64,000 nt of DNA from Micrococcus sp. (GCA_029961105.1 JASBVO010000009.1:62001-126000), one strand, 5' to 3'; numbered from the stretch's first letter, positions 1 through 10,447 are shown. Program-made: numbers and translations. Notes: generated by a model from the sequence alone, not told the origin.

Positions 1-299
1 GGCATGCAGTAGGTGCAGCGCAGCGAGCACTTGTCCGTCAGCGAGACCCGCAGGTCGCGGTGGACCCGGCCGAAGCCGTCCGTGAGGGGCGCGGGCACCG
101 CCCCGGCCCGGTGGTCTCCGCCGGCGTCGGTCCGGGCCACGACGTCGGCCAGCTCCCCGCGCGTGGGCAGCAGCCGGACCGCCTCGGGCCCGGCGGCAGG
201 CTCCCCGCCCGCGACCGGTCTCCCGGCCGGGGCGCCGGCCGGCGCAGCGCCGGGTGCGGTCACGGTCCGGGTGGTCAGCGTGACGGGAACGCCGCTCAC
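1..299 (-). CDS. moaA: GTP 3',8-cyclase MoaA, N-terminal part (cut by window edge)
   Basis: Radical SAM enzyme of the first molybdopterin step, turning GTP into 3',8-cyclo-GTP. The minus-strand reading ends at the window edge in [18 protein letters not shown], which carries the CxxxCxxC cluster motif (C-S-L-R-C-T-Y-C) with the DxxGR-like FGRVHRD stretch before it, as in MoaA. The first ~65 residues are an Ala/Pro/Gly-rich extension longer than in most MoaA. The GTG start at 297-299 overlaps the moaE stop in a GTGA, so the two are translationally coupled. Only about 99 codons are visible. Confidence 0.85.
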   Translation of the reverse strand, partial: MSGVPVTLTTRTVTAPGAAPAGAPAGRPVAGGEPAAGPEAVRLLPTRGELADVVARTDAGGDHRAGAVPAPLTDGFGRVHRDLRVSLTDKCSLRCTYCM

Positions 300-766
300 G
301 GCAGCCCCACCCAGTGGGCGTGTCCGGCGGCGGTGTGCTGGCGCTTCCAGATGGGCACCTCGGCCTTGATGTCCTCCACCACGGCCCGGCAGGCCTCGAA
401 GGCCTCGGCCCGGTGGGCCGAGGCGACCGCCACCACGAGCGCGAGGTCGCCGACGTCGAGGTGGCCGATCCGGTGCGCCGCCGCGATCCGGACCTCGCCC
501 GCCGGGTCCGCCGGGCCCCGGGCGTGCCGGGCGACGACCTCGCGCAGGATCCGCTCCGCGTCGGGGTGGGCGCTGTAGTCCAGGGAGGTGACGGTGCCCT
601 CGGCCTCCGGGTCGTGGTCGCGCACGACCCCGGTGAAGGTCAGGGCCGCACCGCACTGCCGGGACACCACCGCGTCCTCGAGCACGGCCGGGTCCAGGGG
701 CCGGTCCGTGACGATGGCCGGCCGGGCGGTCGCCTGCCGAGGGGAAGACTGGTCAGGGGCGGGCAT
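296..766 (-). CDS. moaE: Molybdopterin synthase catalytic subunit MoaE
   Basis: Large subunit of molybdopterin synthase, which with MoaD transfers sulfur to precursor Z (cPMP). About 156 residues, normal for MoaE. The C-terminal [10 protein letters not shown] motif holds the family's active-site lysines, and [10 protein letters not shown] is the usual central motif. I prefer the ATG at 766 because GGAGG lies five bases before it; an in-frame GTG at 772 is the alternative. The gene start lies inside the 3' end of mogA and its stop overlaps the moaA start, so mogA-moaE-moaA read as one transcript. No moaD is visible in the window. Confidence 0.9.
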   Translation of the reverse strand: MPAPDQSSPRQATARPAIVTDRPLDPAVLEDAVVSRQCGAALTFTGVVRDHDPEAEGTVTSLDYSAHPDAERILREVVARHARGPADPAGEVRIAAAHRIGHLDVGDLALVVAVASAHRAEAFEACRAVVEDIKAEVPIWKRQHTAAGHAHWVGLP

Positions 767-1265
767 GGTCACCTCCGTCGAGCTGGTCCACCAGGTGGGG
801 CAGCAGCGGGGCCAGCAGCGGAACGGCCTGCTCGGCGGCCCGCCGGGAGCCCGGCAGGGTCACGACGACGACCGGCCGGTGCCCGTCCGGCAGCGGAGGG
901 TCGACGACCCCGGCCACGCCCCGCGACAGCACCGCCGCCGGGGTCTGCTCACGGCCGGCGCTGCGCAGCAGCTCCGGGATGCCCGGCAGCTGACGGGTGA
1001 TCAGCGGTGCGACGGCCTCGGGCGTGCGGTCCCGCGGGCCGACCCCGGTGCCGCCGAGGGTGAGCACCACGCGGGCGCCCCCGACGCAGGCCGCGGCGAC
1101 GGCGGCACTGACCGGTGCGTCGCCGTCGGGCACCACCTGCCGATGGAGCGGCCAGTCCGGCAGCGCCTCGGCCAGCAGGGCGCGGACCGCGGCGCCGGCG
1201 GTGTCCTCAGCGGTCCCGGCCGACACCCGATCGGAGACCGTGAGGAGGTGAATCGTGTGCATCAT
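753..1265 (-). CDS. mogA: MogA/MoaB-family molybdopterin adenylyltransferase
   Basis: MPT-binding fold protein of molybdenum cofactor synthesis, expected to adenylylate molybdopterin before metal insertion. The glycine motif TLGGTGVGPRD (about residues 69-79) and the downstream TLPGSRRAAEQ motif are diagnostic. The 170-residue length fits the single-domain MogA/MoaB group rather than MoeA. GGGAGGC precedes two consecutive ATG codons; the first is used here. First gene of the moa operon; MogA and MoaB cannot be separated safely from sequence alone. Confidence 0.88.
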   Translation of the reverse strand: MMHTIHLLTVSDRVSAGTAEDTAGAAVRALLAEALPDWPLHRQVVPDGDAPVSAAVAAACVGGARVVLTLGGTGVGPRDRTPEAVAPLITRQLPGIPELLRSAGREQTPAAVLSRGVAGVVDPPLPDGHRPVVVVTLPGSRRAAEQAVPLLAPLLPHLVDQLDGGDHARP

Positions 1266-1357
1266 GCCTCCCGTCCGGCCAGTCTACGGACCACGTCAAT
1301 GCGGTGGGAGCGCCGCCTTTAGACCCGCGGTCCCGGCCGGGGCGGTAGCGTGGAGGG

Positions 1358-2473
1358 GTGGACCACACCTTCTCTCTGCGCGCCGAATGGACCGGGAACC
1401 GGGGCACCGGGACCTCCGGGTACAAGGACTACGACCGCGACCTGGTCATCCAGGCCGAAGGCCCCGGGGAACTGGCCGGTTCGGCCGCCCGGGCCTTCCA
1501 CGGCGACGAGGAGCGGTGGAACCCGGAGCAACTGCTGCTGGCGGCGCTCACCGAGTGCCACCTGCTGTCCTACCTGCAGGCGGCCACCGCCGCGGGGATC
1601 GTGGTCACGGGAGCCTCCTGCCGGGCCGAATGCATGCTCACCTTCGGGCCCGACGGCGGCTCGGTCACCTCCGCGACCCTGTTCCCCGAGGTCTGGCTCG
1701 CCGACGAGGCCCAGCGGGAGGCAGCCGAGGCGCTGCACGAGAAGGCCCACGAGCAGTGCTTCATCGCCCGATCGGTGAACTTCCCGGTGCGGATCACCCC
1801 GCAGGAGGTCCGGCAGATGCGCCACCTGCCGGACTTCGGCAGCCGGCTCGGGGCGCCCATCGCGGTGCTCAAGCCACGCCAGGGCAAGGCGCCCAGCCGG
1901 GTGACCGGGCTGGAGAACCGGCCCGGGATGATGCCGCCGGCGTCCGGGGGAACCGGAGCGTCCGGGGGAACCGGAGCGTCCGCTCGCAGCGCGGAGGCGG
2001 TCGTCCCGGCCCGGCAGGACGCGCCGGCCGGGACCGCGGTGGGCGCCGGACCGGCGTCGGGACCGGGGGCCGGCACCCCTGCGGGCGCCGCCCAGCCGGA
2101 GAACGCCTCGTTCTACGACCAGGTGGGCGGGCACGAGACCTTCGCCAAGCTGGCCCGCGTGTTCTACGAGGGGGTGGCCGCGGACCCGGAGTTCCGCGCG
2201 ATGTACCCCGAGGAGGACCTGGGCCCGGCCGAGGAGCGGCTGCGCATGTTCCTAGAGCAGTACTGGGGCGGACCGCGGACCTACGGCGAGCAGCGCGGCC
2301 ACCCCCGGCTGCGCATGCGTCACGCGCCGTTCACCGTGGACTTCGCCGCCCGGGACACCTGGCTGCGGCACATGCGCGTGGCCGTGGACTCCCTCGGGCT
2401 GTCCCCCCTGCACGAGCAGACGCTCTGGGACTACCTCGAGCGGGCCGCCCACTCGATGGTGAACTCCGCCTGA
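1358..2473 (+). CDS. Fusion of OsmC-family protein and group II truncated hemoglobin
   Basis: Residues 1-150 form an OsmC/Ohr-type thiol peroxidase fold with both expected cysteines (C67 in TECH, C134 in HEQC). Residues 250-371 form a truncated hemoglobin of the GlbO type: Tyr270 (B10), Tyr283 (CD1), proximal His322 in RMRHAPF and Trp335 (G8) are all present, and [19 protein letters not shown] is very close to mycobacterial GlbO. A ~75-residue Gly/Ala/Pro linker joins them and contains a duplicated GGTGAS, matched by an 18 bp tandem DNA repeat near 1940-1975. GTG start. The two halves would link peroxide detoxification to heme O2/NO chemistry. No stop or frameshift separates them. Confidence 0.88.
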   Translation: MDHTFSLRAEWTGNRGTGTSGYKDYDRDLVIQAEGPGELAGSAARAFHGDEERWNPEQLLLAALTECHLLSYLQAATAAGIVVTGASCRAECMLTFGPDGGSVTSATLFPEVWLADEAQREAAEALHEKAHEQCFIARSVNFPVRITPQEVRQMRHLPDFGSRLGAPIAVLKPRQGKAPSRVTGLENRPGMMPPASGGTGASGGTGASARSAEAVVPARQDAPAGTAVGAGPASGPGAGTPAGAAQPENASFYDQVGGHETFAKLARVFYEGVAADPEFRAMYPEEDLGPAEERLRMFLEQYWGGPRTYGEQRGHPRLRMRHAPFTVDFAARDTWLRHMRVAVDSLGLSPLHEQTLWDYLERAAHSMVNSA

Positions 2474-2500
2474 TCCCGGCAGGGGCCCCGGCGAGACCCG

Positions 2501-3307
2501 CTACAGCGCCATCGGCGGGCGGCAGAGCACGAACCCGGCCGGACTGGACAGCCGCACCCACGGGCCCGAGGTGTGCACCGCCGTCGTGCCCCCGGGAGTG
2601 AGGAAGCCCAGGCCGTGGGCGGCGAACGCCGCTCCGGCCGGCAGGAAGCCGTCGCCGGCCTCCACCGACGTGCCCCCGAGCAGCCGTCCCCATACCGCCG
2701 CCCGGGCCTGCGCGACCATCGAGGCACCCGGGTCCTGTGGCAGGGCCGCCCCCAGCTCACGGATCCCGTCCTGGGCGACCTGCTGGAGTTCGTCGTCCGC
2801 GACGGTGGCCACCGGCGACCACCCGGAGCGCGGCGGCGTCACCGCCGTCCACGGGGCGTCCTCGGTGACCGGCGGCAGGCTGAGGGTGGTCCGGGCAGTG
2901 GAGGCCATCCGGGCCAGCCGCTCCAGCACCGAGGTCAACGGGTAGACCTCGTCCCAGCCGTCCGCCCCTGCGCGGTCCAGCCGGAACGTGCGCAGGCCGA
3001 GCGCCACCGGCACCCGGTCGCCGAGCCCCCGGGGCTGCAGGACCGAGACCCACGCGGCCAGGACGGTGCCGGCCACCTGCAGGCGCATGCCGGTGTCCGC
3101 CATGGTGCGGGCCCGGGTGGCATACCGCTCCAGGTCCGTGACGGCGTCGAGGTCCTCGAGGACCAGCTCGGGAGCGGATGCGGCCGGCTGGGCGGACCGG
3201 GCGGGCCCGGCGCCGGAAGACCGCCGAGCGGGCTGCATGGAGGCGAGGAGGTCTGCGGGGTCGGACGGGCCGGTCGCACCGGGGTCTGTTGCGGGCATGG
3301 GCCCCAT
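2501..3307 (-). CDS. Conserved hypothetical protein
   Basis: A 268-residue protein I do not recognise. The first ~55 residues are low-complexity Ala/Pro/Ser; the rest looks like a soluble mixed alpha/beta protein with no membrane segment and no catalytic motif I can name. One cysteine (LCRPP) lies at the very C-terminus. It is convergent with the OsmC-globin gene and divergent from the thioesterase gene, so it forms its own unit. Codon use is like the neighbours, which supports a real gene. The ATG start at 3307 is uncertain; an in-frame ATG lies three codons later. Confidence 0.6.
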   Translation of the reverse strand: MGPMPATDPGATGPSDPADLLASMQPARRSSGAGPARSAQPAASAPELVLEDLDAVTDLERYATRARTMADTGMRLQVAGTVLAAWVSVLQPRGLGDRVPVALGLRTFRLDRAGADGWDEVYPLTSVLERLARMASTARTTLSLPPVTEDAPWTAVTPPRSGWSPVATVADDELQQVAQDGIRELGAALPQDPGASMVAQARAAVWGRLLGGTSVEAGDGFLPAGAAFAAHGLGFLTPGGTTAVHTSGPWVRLSSPAGFVLCRPPMAL

Positions 3308-3447
3308 TGTCCCATCGGCCGGGCGGCAGGGCTCCTCGCCGCTCCCGTACGGCTCCCGCGGCGGGGGGCGGACGGTGCCGGGACGTTAGACTGTTGGGCA
3401 GGTTACCAACAGGTAGCCCCTTCGTGTCGTCGTTGGAGGGACGGTCC

Positions 3448-4428
3448 ATGGTGTCTGAGAGGGTGCGGAGGCAGCGTGGGAAGTTCCCCGAGGACCCCAC
3501 GGACGTGTTGCGCCAGGTCCTGACGCTCACCGAGGACGGAACCGACCAGGACTCCGGGGAGACCCGCTTCATCGGGCTGACCCCGCCCCAGGCCCGGGGC
3601 CGTGTCTTCGGCGGCCAGGTGATGGCCCAGGCCCTCATGGCCGCGATCCACACCGTGGCCCCGGACCGGGCGATCCACTCGATGCACGGCTACTTCATCC
3701 GGCCCGGCGACGCCCTCAAGCCCATCTCCTTCGCGGTGGAGGACCTGCGCGACGGCCGCTCGTTCTCGGTGCGCCGGGTCCACGCCAAGCAGGACGGCAA
3801 GACGATCCTGTCCCTGATCTGCTCATTCCAGGAGCCGGCCCCGGGGCTGGAGCACCAGTCCCCCATGCCCTCCGGCGTGCCCGACCCGGAGTCACTGCCG
3901 AGCACCTCCCACCGGCTGGGCCACATCCAGCATCCCGTGGCGCAGGAGTGGTCCTGGGCCCGTCCATTCGACATCCGCCACGTGGACGCGCCGATCGAGA
4001 CCACGCCCGGCAAGGAGCGGGTGGCCACCAACATGGTGTGGATGAAGACGTTCTCCGCCCTGGAGGGTGATGCGAACCTGCACCGCGCGGCCCTGGCCTA
4101 CGTCTCCGACTACACCCTGCTCGAGCCGGTCCTGCGCCGCCACGGCCTGGCGTGGGTCCGCCCCGGCATGAGCGTGGCCTCCCTGGACCATGCGATGTGG
4201 TGGCACCGGCCCGCCCGGGTGGACGAGTGGCTGCTCTACGTCCAGACGAGCCACTCCGCCCAGGGCGCCCGGGGCCTCAGCCACGGCCGGATCTACTCCC
4301 GGAACGGCGAGCTGGTGGCCTCCGTGGCCCAGGAGGGCATGATCCGGGTGCCCACCGACGCCAAGTACAAGGTCCAGGGTGCCGTCCAGGACCTGTTCAT
4401 CAAGACCGCCTGGCGGCCTCCTCGGTAG
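3448..4428 (+). CDS. tesB: Acyl-CoA thioesterase II (TesB family)
   Basis: Hydrolyses acyl-CoA to free fatty acid and CoA. 326 residues with the two hotdog domains of TesB: FGGQVMAQAL in the first, SDYTLLEP, SLDHAMWWHRP and SVAQEGMIRV in the second; the Asp in SDYT and the Gln in QEG match the family's catalytic residues. GGAGGG at 3435-3440 is well placed before the ATG at 3448; the open frame continues upstream but without a better start. It is followed by the N-formylglutamate amidohydrolase gene after ~70-90 bp and is probably separately controlled. Confidence 0.88.
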   Translation: MVSERVRRQRGKFPEDPTDVLRQVLTLTEDGTDQDSGETRFIGLTPPQARGRVFGGQVMAQALMAAIHTVAPDRAIHSMHGYFIRPGDALKPISFAVEDLRDGRSFSVRRVHAKQDGKTILSLICSFQEPAPGLEHQSPMPSGVPDPESLPSTSHRLGHIQHPVAQEWSWARPFDIRHVDAPIETTPGKERVATNMVWMKTFSALEGDANLHRAALAYVSDYTLLEPVLRRHGLAWVRPGMSVASLDHAMWWHRPARVDEWLLYVQTSHSAQGARGLSHGRIYSRNGELVASVAQEGMIRVPTDAKYKVQGAVQDLFIKTAWRPPR

Positions 4429-4516
4429 GCGGTCGTCCGGCCCGCCGTCTCTGGGTACAGCACGATGGGCCGCAGCCACTGGCCCCCGGCCAGTACTGAT
4501 GGTCTACTTTGAGGGC

Positions 4517-5338
4517 ATGGACACGGACGCCGGATCGGGCCCGATCCTCACCGTCATCGGCCCCTGGGACAGCCAGGTGGCCTTCACCGCCGTTCACGCG
4601 GGCCACGACCTGAGGGCCGAGGTCCGCGAGCAGATGGTGCTCGACGAGGCCACCCGGTACCGGGAGGAGGACCCCCACTCGGACCGGCTCGGAGCCGGAC
4701 TCGGATCCGGTATGGTCATGCACCGCTCCCGGTTCGAGGTCGACCTGAACCGCCCGAGGAGTTCGTGCGTCTACTACTCCCCGGAGGACTGCTGGGGACT
4801 GCAGGTCTGGAAGCAGGGCCGGCTGCCGGAGGAGATCGCCGCACGGAGCCGGCAGGTCCACGACGCCTGGTACCGGGAACTGGAGCAGCGGATCGCCCTG
4901 CTCTCCGCGCGGGGACCGTTCGTGGTCTTCGACCTGCACACCTACAACCACCGCCGGGACGGCCCCGACGCCGAGCCCGCGCCCCCGGAGGAGAACCCGG
5001 ACGTCAACGTGGGCACCGGTAGCCTCGACCGGCAGCCGTGGAGTCCCGTGGTCGACGCGTTCCTGGAGGCGATGTCCGCCCCGGTCATCCCCGCCACCGG
5101 CCGGCGCCTGGACGTGCGGGAGAACGTCCGGTTCTGGGGCCGGAACGAGCCGCGCTGGGTGCACCGGCGGTTTCCCGACACCGCCTGCGTGCTTGCCCTG
5201 GAGTTCAAGAAGACCTTCATGGACGAGTGGACCGGCCAGGTGGACGAGGAACACCTGGCCCAGCTGGCCGAGGCGCTGGCCGGCACGGTGCCCGCGGTCA
5301 CGGCGGCGCTGCACACGGTCCGGGTGCCCACCCCATGA
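4517..5338 (+). CDS. N-formylglutamate amidohydrolase family protein
   Basis: Zinc hydrolase of the HutG/FGase family. The conserved VFDLHTYNHRRDGP stretch supplies metal ligands, and VFDLH plus the C-terminal ALEFKKTFMDEWTG motif (with a likely zinc/catalytic Glu) are characteristic. About 273 residues. The ATG at 4517 is chosen; ATG 4499 is in frame but has no ribosome site. There is no histidine-degradation gene nearby; instead the stop overlaps the next start (ATGA at 5335), coupling it to a QEGLA metallopeptidase and an ATP-grasp ligase. Its true substrate is therefore likely an N-acylated or C-terminal amino-acid conjugate rather than formylglutamate from histidine (inference). Confidence 0.78.
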   Translation: MDTDAGSGPILTVIGPWDSQVAFTAVHAGHDLRAEVREQMVLDEATRYREEDPHSDRLGAGLGSGMVMHRSRFEVDLNRPRSSCVYYSPEDCWGLQVWKQGRLPEEIAARSRQVHDAWYRELEQRIALLSARGPFVVFDLHTYNHRRDGPDAEPAPPEENPDVNVGTGSLDRQPWSPVVDAFLEAMSAPVIPATGRRLDVRENVRFWGRNEPRWVHRRFPDTACVLALEFKKTFMDEWTGQVDEEHLAQLAEALAGTVPAVTAALHTVRVPTP

Positions 5339-6573
5339 GCCGGAAGAGGCCGGCGGACCGGACCGCCGCGAGCACCCGGTGGAGCGCCACGAGCGATCAC
5401 GGCCGGCGCGGCGACGCGGACGCGGCCACCGTCTCCCTGCGCGACCGGGCGATCGACCACGAGCTGGCGCTGGTCTCCAAGTCCTTCCGGTTCCTCCTGG
5501 ACGTCACACCGCTCAACGTGGAGCAGGCGCGGACTGAATTCCTGGCCACCGGTGAGCTGCCGGAGTTCCAGTACCGCACGCTGGAGGACGACCCGGACGT
5601 GCTGCGCCAGGTCCTCAGGGACCTGCCCATCCGGGACGTGAATGACGCCGTCCTGGGCACGCTGCTGCGGGAGAAACACCGCGAGCTGGGATTGCAGATC
5701 GAGATGCTCGAGGCCCGGGACACCGTGGACTTCATGCCGCTGAGCATCGGACTGTACGGTGCCATCACACCCGCCCTGCGGCAGATGGCCGATCACATCA
5801 TGCGCACGGTGACCGTGCCGGAGGGCGCCGGGAGGACCTTGGATGCACACCAGGTCCTGGAACTGGCCCAGGACGAGATCGGCCACTACCGCGAGCAGGA
5901 CGCCGACATCGAGATGCACGCGCAGATCCGCCCGGACGTCTCCGGCGTGATGGTCTCCGGGGAGTCGCTGCTGATGGGGCCGCAGTCCAAGGTGCAAGAA
6001 CTCCGCGCGCAGGCCCTGATGCAGCACGAGGTCGGCACTCACCTGGTCACGCAGGTCAACGGTTCCGCCCAGCCCATCAAGGTCATGGGCACCGGACTGT
6101 CCGGCTACGACGAGACCCAGGAGGGTCTGGCCGTGCTGGCCGAGTTCGCCAGTGGAGGACTGACCGCGTTCCGGCTGCGACAGCTGGCGGCCCGCGTGAT
6201 CACCGTGCACCGCATGGTCACCGGCACCAGCTTCCGTGATGCCCACGCAGCGCTGGTGGAGGACGGCATCCCGGCATCGTCGGCCTTCACGACGACGATG
6301 CGCGCCTTCCGTTCCGGTGGCCTGACCAAGGACGCCATCTACCTGCGCGGACTGCTTGAACTGATCGATCACCTGCGCTGCGGCGGTACGCTGGAGCTGC
6401 TGCTGCTGGGCAAGTTCTCCCTGCAGGACCTGCCCCTGGTGACCCATCTGAAGGACCGCGGTGTCCTGGAGCCGCCCCGGCTCCGGCCACGCTGGCTCAC
6501 CGAGGACGACTGCGTCCGCCGCCTGGACCGGCTGGCGAACCTGGACGATCCGGCCGACCTGGTGAACCCCTGA
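5335..6573 (+). CDS. QEGLA-motif (DUF1704) MATCAP-like metallopeptidase
   Basis: 412-residue member of the DUF1704 family, annotated in databases as flavohemoglobin expression-modulating QEGLA motif protein. The motif H231-E232-x3-H236 (QHEVGTH) followed by TQEGLAVLAEF with Glu263 is the zinc site shared with the eukaryotic MATCAP tubulin tyrosine carboxypeptidases. This predicts removal of a C-terminal residue, probably aromatic or acidic, from a protein or peptide. No signal peptide, so cytoplasmic. ATGA overlap with the amidohydrolase gene before it; the ATP-grasp ligase follows after 60 bp. The natural substrate is unknown. Confidence 0.82.
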   Translation: MSRKRPADRTAASTRWSATSDHGRRGDADAATVSLRDRAIDHELALVSKSFRFLLDVTPLNVEQARTEFLATGELPEFQYRTLEDDPDVLRQVLRDLPIRDVNDAVLGTLLREKHRELGLQIEMLEARDTVDFMPLSIGLYGAITPALRQMADHIMRTVTVPEGAGRTLDAHQVLELAQDEIGHYREQDADIEMHAQIRPDVSGVMVSGESLLMGPQSKVQELRAQALMQHEVGTHLVTQVNGSAQPIKVMGTGLSGYDETQEGLAVLAEFASGGLTAFRLRQLAARVITVHRMVTGTSFRDAHAALVEDGIPASSAFTTTMRAFRSGGLTKDAIYLRGLLELIDHLRCGGTLELLLLGKFSLQDLPLVTHLKDRGVLEPPRLRPRWLTEDDCVRRLDRLANLDDPADLVNP

Positions 6574-6633
6574 CATGTGCCGGCCGGCCGGCCGGGACCA
6601 ACCCCGCCCGCAGTATCCGTCGATCGGAGGTCC

Positions 6634-7677
6634 ATGAGAATCGGATTCGTCGTCAACAACGTCGCCACGGAGAAGTCCACGTACACCACCATCCGTCTGG
6701 CGATGGCCGCCACGCAGCTCGGCCACGAGGCGTTGCTGACGGGTACGGGCGACTTCTCCTACGCGCCGGACGGCAGCCTCTCCGTGCAGGGCCATGGCGT
6801 TCCGGCCAGGAGCTACCGCTCCCTGGAGCGCTACCTGGCCGACGTGCAGAAGCCCGAGGCCGCCCGGCAGGTCCCCATCCGGGACTTCGACGTGGTCATG
6901 CTCCGCAACGACCCTGCCGATGACGCGAAGGAACGGCCGTGGGCGTCGCTGGCCGCCGTGGCCTTCGGCCAGCTCATCGCGGCCACCGGCGTCCTGGTGG
7001 TCAACGACCCGCATTCCCTGTCCAGTGCCCTGTCCAAGGCCTATTTCCAGCACTTCCCGGACGCCGTACGCCCGAGGACGTTGATCTCCCGCGATCAGCG
7101 GCTGATCTCCGGGTTCATCGACGACATGGACGGCAATGCGGTGCTCAAGCCCCTCCAGGGCTCCGGCGGCTCCGGCGTGTTCGTGGTGGACCGCAAGGAG
7201 GCGCCGAACCGGAACCAGATCGTGGAGGCCATCGCCCGCGACGGCTACGTGGTGGCCCAGGAGTACCTGCCCGAGGCCAAGGACGGCGACGTGCGCATGA
7301 TGCTCATGAACGGGTACCCCCTGCAGGTCGCTGGCAAGTACGCCGCGTTCCGCCGCCGCAATGCCAGTGGAGAGGTCCGGTCGAACATGTCGGTCGGGGG
7401 CACGGCGGAGGCGGTCCGGGTCACCGACGAGATGCTGCACCTGGCCGAGGTGGTGCGCCCCAAGCTCGTCACCGACGGGATGTTCCTGGTCGGACTGGAC
7501 ATCGTCGGTGACAAGCTCATGGAGGTCAATGTCTTCTCCCCCGGAGGCCTGGGCTCCTGCCTGCGGCTCTACGGCAAGGACTTCGCCTCCGCCATCATCC
7601 GGGACCTGGAGCGCAAGCTGCAGATCCGCGGCCATTACGCCGAGGACCTCGGCAACGTCCGGCTGGCCACGGTCTGA
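6634..7677 (+). CDS. Glutathione-synthase-like ATP-grasp ligase
   Basis: 347 residues with an N-terminal GshB-like domain and an ATP-grasp domain: VLKPLQGSGGSGVFVVDR forms the nucleotide-grasping loop, VAQEYLPEAKDGDVRMM the middle strands, and MEVNVFSPGGLGS holds the Mg-binding Glu/Asn. It should join a carboxylate to an amine using ATP. True glutathione synthesis is unlikely in this clade, which makes mycothiol, and no gshA is present. CGGAGG at 6625-6630 fixes the ATG. Last gene of the three-gene module and followed by a perfect hairpin. Confidence 0.82.
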   Translation: MRIGFVVNNVATEKSTYTTIRLAMAATQLGHEALLTGTGDFSYAPDGSLSVQGHGVPARSYRSLERYLADVQKPEAARQVPIRDFDVVMLRNDPADDAKERPWASLAAVAFGQLIAATGVLVVNDPHSLSSALSKAYFQHFPDAVRPRTLISRDQRLISGFIDDMDGNAVLKPLQGSGGSGVFVVDRKEAPNRNQIVEAIARDGYVVAQEYLPEAKDGDVRMMLMNGYPLQVAGKYAAFRRRNASGEVRSNMSVGGTAEAVRVTDEMLHLAEVVRPKLVTDGMFLVGLDIVGDKLMEVNVFSPGGLGSCLRLYGKDFASAIIRDLERKLQIRGHYAEDLGNVRLATV

Positions 7678-7685
7678 GCACAACA

Positions 7686-7728
7686 GACGACGGCGGTCCC
7701 CACCCTTCCGGTGGTGACCGCCGTCGTC
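7686..7728 (+). terminator. Hairpin terminator after the ATP-grasp gene
   Basis: A perfect 13 bp stem (7686-7698 with 7716-7728) closes on a 17 nt loop that itself can pair. It lies 9 bp after the stop and between convergent genes, so it may act for both strands. No T-run, as is usual in this GC range. Confidence 0.7.
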
Positions 7729-7820
7729 GTGGGCGACGTCGCGGTGTCGGTGTCGCGCTGTCGGTGTCGCGGTGTCGGCGCCTGGCGGACACGCCGCCTC
7801 TGCCCGGCACCGACGCCGGC

Positions 7821-9503
<1,683 letters not shown>

Positions 9504-9518
9504 GCGCACAAGGCTAGT

Positions 9519-9564
9519 CGGTGGCCGCCGCATTTCCCGCATCGGCGGCAGGCGGCGGCCACCG
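9519..9564 (-). terminator. Hairpin between ssb and ettA
   Basis: 12 bp inverted repeat, 9519-9530 with 9553-9564, loop 22 nt, placed just after the minus-strand ssb stop and before the ettA start codon. Likely terminates ssb; read-through into ettA is possible. Confidence 0.5.
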
Positions 9565-9581
9565 CGGTCAGCCCGGTGCGG

Positions 9582-10130
9582 TCAGGCGATGGCCAGCTCC
9601 CGCTCGGACTCCGAGAGGCCCGCCGCCTCGTCGGAGGCGTCCGGCCCGGCGTCCAGGACCTCACCGGTCGACCGGTCCACGTGGGGCTCGTCGTCCGGGC
9701 CGAACGGGCTGCCGTCCGCGTCCCCGCCGGCACCGGCAGCCGCCTCGCCGGCCGCCACGCCGTCTCCCGTCCGCCCGCTGGACCGGGAGAACCGGGCCGT
9801 GCCGAGGCTGAGGTCATGGCCGATGGAGTCGGCCTCGATCTCCACGGCCGTCCCGGATCGGTCTCCGGCCTCCCAGGGGCGGACCTTGAGCCGGCCGGTG
9901 ACGATCACCGGCATGCCCTTGGCCAGGGAGGCCCCGGCGTTCAGGGCCAGTGCGCGGAACATGTTGACCGTGAACCAGTTCGTCTGCCCGTCGACCCAGG
10001 CATTGGCCTCGCGGTCGAAGCGCCGGTCGGTGGCGGCGAGCCGGAAATTGCCGACGGAGAAGCCGGCCTGGGCCATGCGGACCTGCGGGTCGGTGGCCAC
10101 GAAGCCACGGACGGTGATGTGTTCGCTCAT
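9582..10130 (-). CDS. ssb: Single-stranded DNA-binding protein, secondary paralog
   Basis: OB-fold SSB. Residues 1-110 carry the fold (ITVRGFVATDPQVR, NWFTVNMFRALALNA, KGMPVIVTGRLKVRPWE). The 70-residue tail is acidic and low complexity but ends ESERELAIA and lacks the acidic -PF tip that recruits replication partners in primary SSBs. This suggests an accessory SSB, as found next to ettA-like genes in other actinobacteria, not the essential rpsF-ssb-rpsR copy. ATG at 10130. Confidence 0.85.
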   Translation of the reverse strand: MSEHITVRGFVATDPQVRMAQAGFSVGNFRLAATDRRFDREANAWVDGQTNWFTVNMFRALALNAGASLAKGMPVIVTGRLKVRPWEAGDRSGTAVEIEADSIGHDLSLGTARFSRSSGRTGDGVAAGEAAAGAGGDADGSPFGPDDEPHVDRSTGEVLDAGPDASDEAAGLSESERELAIA

Positions 10131-10338
10131 GAATCGGCCTTTCGGTGGGCCGGCCGCGGCCGGCGAGGGGGTCGGCGTCGGGAGCTGGTGCCCGGCGCCG
10201 TTCCGGGCGGAAGGCCCGGTCCTTCCAGCACACCGCCCACACCGCGTCCTGGACAGGTCACCCGCCGGTTATGGGCACAACGCGCCGGTGGCCCGTGGCC
10301 TGTGGAGTCCGGCACGGCCGGTAGAATGGCCGGGCCCA

Positions 10339-10414
10339 GCCCCAGTAGCTCAGTGGATAGAGCAGGAGCCTTCTAATCTCTTGGTCGGGGGTTCGACTCC
10401 CTCCTGGGGCGCCA
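10339..10414 (+). tRNA. tRNA-Arg (anticodon TCT), CCA encoded
   Basis: Full cloverleaf: acceptor GCCCCAG/CTGGGGC, D arm GCTC...GAGC, anticodon loop CTTCTAA, T arm GGGGG-TTCGACT-CCCTC, discriminator G and encoded CCA. The anticodon reads AGA/AGG codons, rare in this genome's host genes. The 31-39 pair is C-T, unpaired. Confidence 0.95.
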
Positions 10415-10447
10415 TGTGACCGGCGTGGACCGCGCGAAAGGTGGACT

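Noticed and set aside
4942-7683. A 913-codon minus-strand frame opposite the amidohydrolase/QEGLA/ATP-grasp genes
   Set aside because: His/Gln/Val-rich shadow; the plus strand carries three genes with clear motifs and ribosome sites.
10339-10414. tRNA-Arg as the integration site of a second element
   Set aside because: No integrase nearby and no displaced tRNA 3' copy seen in the window.
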